From JANXQE01 sp035651635 (GTDB lineage: Bacteria; Verrucomicrobiota; Verrucomicrobiia; Limisphaerales; UBA8199): DNA of 28,276 nt. Positions 7,881 through 13,343 of this stretch are shown piece after piece. Positions within the stretch are counted from its first letter, which is position 1, and each line of letters begins with the position of its first letter. Made by a program: the position numbers and the translations under genes. The notes beneath the pieces are model-generated. The model saw only the letters and a program-made list of their open reading frames with translations. It did no database searches and was not told the DNA's origin. The stretch is from positions 1-28,276 of the forward strand of contig DASRFK010000316.1 in NCBI GenBank assembly GCA_035651635.1, read 5' to 3'.

Positions 7881-8579
7881 TTACGGCGCACTGTAGATGA
7901 GCCAGACGCCGCCAAGGAGAACCAGCACGCCGCAGACGCATTTCACGACTGTGACGCCCTTGCATTGTTCGTTCCAATTCAAGATTTTTTGGACCACTTC
8001 GGTGAATGTCCCGGCCAATACGATTACGGAACAGTGGCCCACCCCGTAGGCCAGCAGTAGCGATGCACCATACAACGCGTTGGTCTTTGCCAGCTTGAAA
8101 CAAACCCCCAGCATCGGTGCCATATAGGCAAATGTGCATGGACCCAGCGCAATGCCGAACACCAGGCCGAGGACGAGTGAGGCGAGCAAACCTTTGCGCT
8201 TCATATTCACCCGGCCCGGTCCCGACCACGGCATCGGAACCATTCCTAGCAAATGAAGCCCCACGCCAAAGAAAATGGCCGACACGAAGTAGTTCCCCCA
8301 CCTGCCCACGTCGCCCATCATTCGGCCTGCCGCTGCGGTAATGACGCCAATCGCGGCAATCGTTACCAGGATACCCACCGCGAAGAGCGTCGCAATGCTG
8401 CTCGCCCGCGCCGTGCTGACGCGGCCCTGCCCGCTGATGAAACCCACAATCAACGGAAGGCTCGCCAGGTGGCACGGGCTCAGGATGATGCTCAGGATAC
8501 CCCAAATCGCCGAAGCTCCCAGCGCCAGCAGGGGCGCGCCTTCGACGGCATGGCTAAGGTTAGTAAAGAGCTGTTCCAT
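7881..8579 (-). CDS. CcdA/DsbD-like membrane thiol-electron transporter
   Basis: A polytopic inner-membrane protein of about 232 residues with six predicted helices, moving reducing equivalents from cytoplasmic thioredoxin to periplasmic thiol proteins. The two family-defining redox cysteines are visible in pseudo-repeat positions, Cys36 (LSPCHLASLPL) and Cys148 (LGPCTFAYMAP), each followed by a proline-rich helix start. I chose the ATG at 8579, with AGGTGG just upstream; a GTG at 8585 is possible. The gene begins within 7 bases of the end of the secreted thioredoxin/NosL-like gene. That protein, with many CxxC pairs, is the obvious partner to be reduced. Cytochrome c genes are absent from the window, so a general thiol or metal-delivery role is more likely than cytochrome maturation. 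Confidence 0.9.
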   Translation of the reverse strand: MEQLFTNLSHAVEGAPLLALGASAIWGILSIILSPCHLASLPLIVGFISGQGRVSTARASSIATLFAVGILVTIAAIGVITAAAGRMMGDVGRWGNYFVSAIFFGVGLHLLGMVPMPWSGPGRVNMKRKGLLASLVLGLVFGIALGPCTFAYMAPMLGVCFKLAKTNALYGASLLLAYGVGHCSVIVLAGTFTEVVQKILNWNEQCKGVTVVKCVCGVLVLLGGVWLIYSAP

Positions 8580-8585
8580 TTCCAC

Positions 8586-9791
8586 CTACTTACACTCATC
8601 GAGCTTGCAGGCTTTAGCGATTTGGTCGGGCGAGAGCTTCATCTTGTCCGCCAGCGCTTGGGCGATAGTGATCTGCCGGCCCGTCATAGCCGGCCGCGCG
8701 TCAACCCACTTCTGCAAATTGGCTTCGCTCACAAAGAACGCCTGCTTGAAGCAACCGGCCGATACCCATTTTCCGTCGGGACCTTTCTTCTGCCCGAACC
8801 AGGCGATCGCGCTCGCTGGCTCGAGTGAAGCGATCTGTCCATCCAGCGTCTTCACGCGAATAGGCTCGCCGCTCTGGCCATCCCTGGCCTCGACTTCGAT
8901 GTCCTGTTTCAACCGGGCCGCCACTCCCATTGCGCAATGCGTGCAGCAGCCGTAGCCGCGCGTGGTACCGAACTTCACACCGCAGGCGTCCTCGGGATAA
9001 ACCGCCCGGTCACAGAACGCGCAGCGTGTCGCGAGTTCCTTTGACCGCAGCACTTCCCAGGACACGACATTGCCACCGTTGTTCTGTTGTTCCTTCATCG
9101 CGGCATCTTTATCCGCAAACGCCTTGACGGTTGCCCGCCCGCTCGCGTCCATTCCATACACGTAACTGGCCGTGGTCGCAGAAATCTGGTTGCCATTGAC
9201 CCAGTCCGTCACGCTCACTTTGGCCTCTTCTGCCTTCGGTTCGGCTGCCACAATGCTGGAGAAGTAAATGAAGTAGCAATGCGGCCCGCAAAGAACCCGC
9301 TGCTCGCTCTGCCCCTTGACCACCGTCCGCGTCTTGGGGTTTACATCCCCATCGCACATGAAACAAACCGACTCACGTGGACGTGTGTCCGGAGTGACCG
9401 CGGTCTCCCGAAAGATGCCAGGGGACGCTTTGCCCTTCAGGTCCACACCCAGTTCTTTCCACTTCCCCAGAATATCTTCTTTCCCGTAGAAGCCTTCGTG
9501 TCGGAAGAGCTCTTTGCCGGAGGCATCAAAGAAGATTTGCGTGGGAATCAGCTGGATCTTATGCCCCTTGCCGGCGTCCGGGCTTTTCCAAACATCAATG
9601 AACTCCACGTCCATCCGACCCACGTATTCCGCTTTCAGTTCCTTAAGGATAGGGGCCATCGCTTTGCATGGAATGCACTTGTCCGCTCCTAGATCCACCA
9701 GCTTCGGCAGCTTGCTTGGTTCCGCCGCCCACAACGACATCGATCCGGCAGCAACCAGCGTCATCAGGGTGTAATTGCATGAGGTTTTCAT
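8586..9791 (-). CDS. Exported thioredoxin-fold protein fused to two Cys-rich NosL-like modules
   Basis: A 401-residue exported protein. An N-terminal signal peptide (residues about 5-22, ending near SLWAAEP) precedes a thioredoxin fold with Cys39-x-x-Cys42 (DKCIPCKAMAP) and the cis-proline segment LIPTQIFFDASGKELFRHEG. Two cysteine-rich modules follow. The first has CFMCDG, VLCGPHCYFIYF and a NosL-like stretch, YVYGMDASGRATVKAF then GGNVVSWEVL. The second has CAFCDRAVYPEDAC, GCCTHC and SAGCFKQAFF. NosL binds copper, so copper or another soft metal is a plausible ligand; the extreme C-terminus also recalls organomercurial-lyase-like tails. I used the ATG at 9791; a GTG at 9806 overlapping the OsmC stop as GTGA is an equal alternative. 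CcdA, the likely electron donor, follows directly. Thioredoxin assignment is firm, NosL similarity moderate, function unknown. Confidence 0.82.
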   Translation of the reverse strand: MKTSCNYTLMTLVAAGSMSLWAAEPSKLPKLVDLGADKCIPCKAMAPILKELKAEYVGRMDVEFIDVWKSPDAGKGHKIQLIPTQIFFDASGKELFRHEGFYGKEDILGKWKELGVDLKGKASPGIFRETAVTPDTRPRESVCFMCDGDVNPKTRTVVKGQSEQRVLCGPHCYFIYFSSIVAAEPKAEEAKVSVTDWVNGNQISATTASYVYGMDASGRATVKAFADKDAAMKEQQNNGGNVVSWEVLRSKELATRCAFCDRAVYPEDACGVKFGTTRGYGCCTHCAMGVAARLKQDIEVEARDGQSGEPIRVKTLDGQIASLEPASAIAWFGQKKGPDGKWVSAGCFKQAFFVSEANLQKWVDARPAMTGRQITIAQALADKMKLSPDQIAKACKLDECK

Positions 9792-9802
9792 ATTCGGGGT
9801 CG

Positions 9803-10254
9803 TCACTCTTCAATAAAAATCTCCGGTTCCAGGAGTATTTCCGACTTCACGGAATTCGCCACCAGGCTGTATTTTTGCGCCGCTTGCAGCGCTCGCCGCG
9901 TTCGGGCCTCAATGGTTGCCTGCGGTTCGCCCGCCGCGGCGATGCGGATCACTGGCCGGAAGAGCAGCCGAGTGAAAGTCTCCGTGCGGTCCAACTCAAT
10001 TAACTTGGTGCCCTCGGTACGGCACTCGTAGGAAAGCAGTTTGAGTTTGAACCGCTCCGTCGCCCAAATGAACATCATCATCACACAGGTATTGGCCGCG
10101 GCTACGAAAGCATCCTCGGGCGTGAACACTCCCCATGGCCATGCGCTTCCGGTGGAGCCGAAAACTTCATCTCCGGACCGTTGCCCATGACCAGGTGGCC
10201 CCAATGTTCGCCTTCCCACCGGACGGTCGTGTTGTATGTGGCAGTACGACTCAT
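9803..10254 (-). CDS. OsmC/Ohr-family protein, interrupted by a one-base frameshift
   Basis: OsmC-family proteins reduce organic peroxides or persulfides with a cysteine pair. The ATG at 10254 overlaps the upstream stop as ATGA and gives MSRTATYNTTVRWEGEHWGH then GPEMKFSAPPEAHGHG. The frame is then lost, and the family core (VFTPEDAFVAAANTCVMMMF) continues in another frame to a stop at 9803. One extra G in the GGGG run at 10131-10134 restores a continuous 150-residue protein reading EAHGHGGVFTPEDAF. The cysteine in AANTCVMMMF matches one OsmC redox position; I do not see a clear second cysteine at the usual distal site (the next is in YECRTEG), so catalysis may differ. Sequence error or a genuine mutation are both possible. 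Confidence 0.78.
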
Positions 10255-10976
10255 CCTTTCTTCTTTCCATGGCAAAACGCAGCATATTCGCGCAAGACCG
10301 CCTCGCGGTAGCTCCCCTCCGCTTCCGGCGGCACCGCATTGTAAATTTTCACCGTCTCGAACAGCTCGCGCTGCGATCTCTCGTCCAGTCTTCGGCCCAT
10401 CTCACAAAACTGCTGGAAAATCAGAGCGAGCGCCACCAACTCCACCGCTTGGCCATCAATGATGATCTTCGTAACCGGTACGCCCGATCCGCAAGAGCAG
10501 GTCGCTTCGCGCCGATCCCCATCCGGTTCATGGACCGCAGCGTCATTGGAGGCCGTTGTCCCGGCTTCCCTACCCAGGGCCTGGTCCACCAGTGCGGCCA
10601 GCCGCTCGGCCGTAACCTGCACAGCTTTTTGTCCTGCTGCATTCAATCGCCGGCGGCCCTCCGGCCTTTCCAGCCCGCATCGGGCCAACAGTTCATTGAC
10701 CACCACGCTGGCGGCCGGCTTGCTGGAATGCTTTTCGGTTCCGCGTGCCGCGCACCGCAGGTCGCAGCCGTCTACCGTAATTGTGGGGTGCAGCCTGGCG
10801 AATACGCGATCGCCCACTCCCCCGGCGAGAAATAACGGCAAGCAAATCGTGACCGTATCCCGCGGGCGCAGCTCGTTCAGTACCTTCAGGGCGGCCAACC
10901 GCGCGACTGTACCCTCCGCCAGCTCCTCACCGCTGCAAGAGACAATGCCGACTTTGCGTTCGGGTACCTCAGACAT
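10251..10976 (-). CDS. DGC-domain putative zinc-binding protein fused to a small C-terminal module
   Basis: A 241-residue cytoplasmic protein. The N-terminal half is a DGC-family domain (annotated in databases as putative zinc-binding): Cys14 (VSCSGEELAEGT), ELRPRDTVTICLPLFLAG, and the name-giving Asp69-Gly70-Cys71 followed by Cys75 (TVDGCDLRCAARG). After a linker, residues about 158-241 form a second module. It begins Cys160-Ser-Cys162-Gly and has VTKIIIDGQAVELVAL and VKIYNAVPPEAEGSYREAVL, a motif I recall from short conserved prokaryotic proteins of unknown role. AAAGGAGCAGACC precedes the ATG at 10976, giving a strong ribosome site. The frame overlaps the neighbouring DGC gene by 8 bases and the OsmC gene as ATGA. 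No experimental function is known to me. Confidence 0.78.
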   Translation of the reverse strand: MSEVPERKVGIVSCSGEELAEGTVARLAALKVLNELRPRDTVTICLPLFLAGGVGDRVFARLHPTITVDGCDLRCAARGTEKHSSKPAASVVVNELLARCGLERPEGRRRLNAAGQKAVQVTAERLAALVDQALGREAGTTASNDAAVHEPDGDRREATCSCGSGVPVTKIIIDGQAVELVALALIFQQFCEMGRRLDERSQRELFETVKIYNAVPPEAEGSYREAVLREYAAFCHGKKKG

Positions 10977-11397
10977 GGTCTGCTCCTTTCACGGGTTGGA
11001 CGGCGTCGTCCAGGCTCTGAGCCACTTCCTCCGCAAGTACCCGCGCTAGTTTTCGGCCAGCCTCGTTCAACTCGGAGATGCCTTCAGGCTTGAGATCCTT
11101 GTGCCGGCGAAACACGTCCAGCACGGCCACTTCACGCGCCACCGGGCCGCCAATCTCCCTTACCATCTCCGCAGCGCACATCTGTTTGCAGCCGTCAATC
11201 GTCACCGCCCGATGCTTAGCCACCAGTGCGCGAGCATCGGGGTCCCCCAATACCAGCTTGGCCAGGGCCACCAGACGGGTGCTCTCGGGCCGCAGCTCGT
11301 CGCACAAATCATACGCCGCCTCACGGGTCACGCTGCCAAACGGCTTCCCAATGCCGCTGCACGGCACCACGACCAGGGTTTCTTTGGAAAGGCTCAT
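10969..11397 (-). CDS. DGC-domain putative zinc-binding protein (second paralogue)
   Basis: A 142-residue stand-alone DGC domain. Conserved landmarks match the adjacent paralogue in the same order: Cys13 (VVPCSGIGKPFGSV), DELRPESTRLVALAKL, Asp68-Gly69-Cys70 with Cys74 (TIDGCKQMCAAEM), then a helical C-terminus (LNEAGRKLARVLAEEVAQSL). The paralogues therefore come from a tandem duplication or were recruited together. The ATG at 11397 overlaps the GcvH-like stop as ATGA, which fixes the start; the frame upstream is not coding-like. Cysteines suggest metal or persulfide binding. Adjacency to a lipoyl carrier on one side and OsmC on the other implies cytoplasmic sulfur or thiol chemistry, but this is inference. 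Confidence 0.8.
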   Translation of the reverse strand: MSLSKETLVVVPCSGIGKPFGSVTREAAYDLCDELRPESTRLVALAKLVLGDPDARALVAKHRAVTIDGCKQMCAAEMVREIGGPVAREVAVLDVFRRHKDLKPEGISELNEAGRKLARVLAEEVAQSLDDAVQPVKGADHV

Positions 11398-11849
11398 GCG
11401 CCCTCCAGATCCTTCTGTACCTGAGCTTGCATGACCGCGAAATACGCCGCAGGACCCAGCAACGCGGAACGTTCGGAATCCCAGGCGGACGGCTCGATCG
11501 CCGCCAGCCACCCAGCCTCATACGGCGCCTGGTTGATTGCATCCGGACTTGAACTGAGCGCCGCGTTGACCTCGACAATCGTTCCGCTAATCGGCGCGTG
11601 CAGCTCTACCATCGCTTTAATCGTCTCAATCTCTGCAAACTGGTTCCCCGCAGTCAGCTTGGTGCCCACCGGCTTGACGTTGGCGAAGGCCACATCTCCA
11701 TTGTGCTGTTGAGGATAGTCCGCCAGCCCTACGCGCACGCGGGTGCTGTCCGGCTGACGCAGGATCCACACTCCTTCCGGCGAGTAAAGCCTATCCGTGG
11801 CGACTCGGAAGATGAACTTGTCAGCCGTTATTTCGAGATTCTTTGGCAC
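11394..11849 (-). CDS. GcvH-like lipoyl-carrier protein
   Basis: A 151-residue protein with the H-protein (lipoyl-domain) fold. The lipoylation site is Lys78 in AEIETIKAMVELHAPISGTI, matching the ES(V)KA...APxSG context of GcvH. VRVGLADYPQQHNGDVAFAN is the preceding strand pair. It begins with GTG at 11849, supported by AGGAG at 11855-11859, 5 bases upstream. No gcvP, gcvT or lipoate ligase gene is in the window, so a role in glycine cleavage is doubtful. Lipoyl carriers outside that pathway occur with sulfur oxidation (sHdr) and with sirtuin/macrodomain operons; here the partners are DGC proteins, a mini-thioredoxin and OsmC. It overlaps the downstream DGC gene by an ATGA junction. Confidence 0.85.
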   Translation of the reverse strand: MPKNLEITADKFIFRVATDRLYSPEGVWILRQPDSTRVRVGLADYPQQHNGDVAFANVKPVGTKLTAGNQFAEIETIKAMVELHAPISGTIVEVNAALSSSPDAINQAPYEAGWLAAIEPSAWDSERSALLGPAAYFAVMQAQVQKDLEGA

Positions 11850-11854
11850 ACGTG

Positions 11855-11859
11855 CTCCT
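11855..11859 (-). promoter_or_regulatory. Ribosome binding site deciding a GTG start of the GcvH-like gene
   Basis: The minus strand reads AGGAG here, 5 bases before the GTG at 11849. There is no ATG near the conserved N-terminus, so this site supports the GTG start. Confidence 0.65.
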
Positions 11860-11895
11860 TTCCTTGCCGCCTAGGCGTGGACGTTCATCTCACAT

Positions 11896-12129
11896 TCAGG
11901 CCAGCAGCTTTTTGATCTCCTCCACCGATGGCACCCGCCCCGCGACTTTGAGTGAGCCGTCAACCACCAGAGCTGGCATCACCATCACCTGCAAGGCCAT
12001 GATCTGTTTCAGGTCCGTGACTTTGCTGATCTCGTAGGTTACTCCAAGCTGTTTGGCCGCCTGTTCAGTGACCTCATAAAGCTTGCCGCACTGCGCGCAG
12101 CCTGCTCCCAGAATTAGCAGTTGTTTCAT
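11896..12129 (-). CDS. Mini-thioredoxin (redox-active disulfide protein, Thioredoxin_3 type)
   Basis: A 77-residue thioredoxin-fold protein. It starts MKQLLILGAGCAQCGKLYEV, with the redox pair Cys11-Ala-Gln-Cys14, and has the cis-proline segment MVMPALVVDGSLKVAGRVPS. Such MTH895-like small thioredoxins are often encoded next to ArsR regulators, permeases and arsenic- or sulfur-related genes. The ATG at 12129 gives the family's normal length; the longer frame to 12195 would run through the intergenic operator. It is the first gene after the second ArsR-like operator and lies 62 bases from arsR, with the GcvH-like gene 46 bases downstream. The likely role is reduction of a disulfide or persulfide in the cytoplasm; the partner is unknown. 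Confidence 0.88.
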   Translation of the reverse strand: MKQLLILGAGCAQCGKLYEVTEQAAKQLGVTYEISKVTDLKQIMALQVMVMPALVVDGSLKVAGRVPSVEEIKKLLA

Positions 12130-12157
12130 AGTAAGTTTTAGTTCCATTAATAGCGAT

Positions 12158-12173
12158 TTAGCAAAGTGACTAA
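12158..12173. promoter_or_regulatory. Second ArsR-type operator, upstream of the mini-thioredoxin operon
   Basis: The imperfect palindrome TTAGCAAAGTGACTAA matches the operator beside arsR at 13 of 16 positions. It sits inside a longer inverted repeat (GCGATTTAG at 12153-12161 pairing with CTAAATATCGC at 12170-12180, with a two-base bulge) in the 62-base arsR-thioredoxin gap. On the minus strand TTTAGT and TATTAA flank it with 16 bases between, a possible weak promoter that binding would block. Confidence 0.62.
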
Positions 12174-12191
12174 ATATCGCAGCAAAAAAAC

Positions 12192-12512
12192 TCAACCGAG
12201 CAACGCAGTCTCACGCTTTACGGCGGCTTGGCGAACCTCCGTAACACACCGAAAAAAGTTCATAACACACGGGGTCCTGAGCCGATAAAATACCTGCGCA
12301 CCCCGTTTGTCATCCTCCAAAATTCCAGCGCCTTTAAGTACTGAGAGGTGGCGGGAAACGGTTGGCATTTCCACGCCTACCATGTCCGTCAACTCGTTTA
12401 CACACCGCTCTTGCTTCGAGAGTTGCTCAACGATGAACAGCCGCGTGGGATGAGCCAGCGCTTTGTGAACCTTCGCCTGGGCGTTGTATCGGGCCTTATC
12501 GTTTTCCGTCAT
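12192..12512 (-). CDS. ArsR/SmtB-family transcriptional repressor
   Basis: A 106-residue winged-helix regulator, probably a dimeric repressor released by a thiol-reactive ligand. The fold is clear: KALAHPTRLFIVEQL, then the recognition helix MPTVSRHLSVLKGAGILEDD and the wing KRGAQVFYRL. The cysteines are Cys37 (ERCVNELTDMVG, where classical ArsR has CVC), Cys82 and Cys89 (TPCVMNFFRCV) in the C-terminal helix. This set differs from the ELCVCDL site of ArsR and from the Cys pair of BigR/SqrR persulfide sensors, so the inducer could be arsenite, another soft metal or sulfane sulfur. Palindromic operators lie immediately upstream and downstream. It is the promoter-proximal gene of the whole leftward cluster. 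Confidence 0.92.
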   Translation of the reverse strand: MTENDKARYNAQAKVHKALAHPTRLFIVEQLSKQERCVNELTDMVGVEMPTVSRHLSVLKGAGILEDDKRGAQVFYRLRTPCVMNFFRCVTEVRQAAVKRETALLG

Positions 12513-12520
12513 CTGTTAGA

Positions 12521-12548
12521 AACTTAGCAAACTTGCTAAACATGTCAA
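12521..12548 (-). promoter_or_regulatory. arsR promoter with operator between -35 and -10
   Basis: On the minus strand a consensus TTGACA (12548-12543) is followed after 16 bases by TAAGTT (12526-12521), a weak -10. The perfect palindrome TTAGCAA-AC-TTGCTAA on the plus strand (12524-12539) fills the spacer, so repressor binding would exclude RNA polymerase. The arsR ATG at 12512 lies only 8 bases beyond the -10, so the leader would be very short. The palindrome is certain; promoter assignment is by eye. Confidence 0.65.
12524..12539. promoter_or_regulatory. ArsR operator, perfect 7-2-7 palindrome
   Basis: TTAGCAA and TTGCTAA are exact inverted repeats separated by AC. The site is 11 bases upstream of the arsR start and closely matches a second site at 12158-12173, pointing to autoregulation plus control of the downstream operon. 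Confidence 0.75.
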
Positions 12549-12588
12549 GCCTGTGATTGTTTGCGCGCGATCGGTTTGGAAGCCTTTC

Positions 12589-13293
12589 CTACCTGGAATA
12601 CACCACAAACCATTTGTCCTTGAAGAGACTGAACTGCTCAACGGGCTTGAAGCCAATCGCTGCCATCCAAGACGCAGCCTGGTTTTTGGTAACTTGAAGA
12701 CTGGGGTCGTTCTTGTGAGGCCCGAGCTCTGGATAGAAATCAATGATCACGACGCGTCCCGTGGGCTTCAGATAGCGTGCGAGGCTTTTCAAATATCCCG
12801 CGCGATCCTCGATGTGATGGAGCACATCATTGATGAACGCCAAGTCCACATTGGTGGAGGGTAGATTTGGATCGGCAAACTTGCCCAGCACCATCTGAAG
12901 GTTAGTTAGCTGCAACTCTTTCGCTCGCGTTGCAATGTGATCCAGCAACCCTTGTTCAATATCGACTGCATAGACCATCCCTCCAGGAGACGCTGCCTTG
13001 GCGAGTGGTAGACTATAGAGGCCCGAGCCAGCGCCTATGTCGGCAATTACCTCTCCAGGCTTAATCTTGAGCTGGGCGATGGTCTCATCGATTTTCAACC
13101 GCTCGACGCGGTTGGATGATTCCAAGGTCTTAATCCATTCTTGAGCCGATTTGGACGCGAGTTGCGCCGCGGCTGGTTGTGGAAGAACCAACGCGGATGC
13201 AACCATAAGAAGGCACGCCAGACCTCGACTGAAAAGCAGCAGAGCGTCCTCCCGTCGCGAAACAACATGGACTGTGCTGTGTCTTGAGTGCAT
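12589..13293 (-). CDS. Exported class I SAM-methyltransferase-fold protein
   Basis: A 234-residue Rossmann-fold methyltransferase-like protein. The SAM-binding motif I is VIADIGAGSGLYSLPLAKA; the acidic residue of the next strand is in VYAVDIE; and LAFINDVLHHIEDRAGYLKS with LKPTGRVVIIDFYPE are the later strands. It begins with a signal-like N-terminus: an n-region with SRRED, then LACLLMVASALVLPQPAAAQ ending in an AxA cleavage motif. A few methyltransferase-like families carry Sec signals, but SAM is cytoplasmic, so the exported fate is odd. The start at the ATG at 13293 excludes a non-coding extension. It lies 50 bases after the transporter/ICMT-like gene, itself carrying a methyltransferase-like domain. 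Substrate unknown. Confidence 0.85.
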   Translation of the reverse strand: MHSRHSTVHVVSRREDALLLFSRGLACLLMVASALVLPQPAAAQLASKSAQEWIKTLESSNRVERLKIDETIAQLKIKPGEVIADIGAGSGLYSLPLAKAASPGGMVYAVDIEQGLLDHIATRAKELQLTNLQMVLGKFADPNLPSTNVDLAFINDVLHHIEDRAGYLKSLARYLKPTGRVVIIDFYPELGPHKNDPSLQVTKNQAASWMAAIGFKPVEQFSLFKDKWFVVYSR

Positions 13294-13343
13294 GGGTAGT
13301 GATTTTATCCTCAGCAAGGCATCGAAACAAGCGTTCAAGGTTG

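Noticed and set aside
10131..10140. Programmed -1 frameshift in the OsmC gene
   Set aside because: No X XXY YYZ slippery heptamer in frame and no evident downstream pseudoknot; two other genes show the same single-base pattern, favouring indel error.
12130..12195. Longer mini-thioredoxin starting at 12195
   Set aside because: It would place the palindromic operator inside the gene and add 22 residues not expected for the family.
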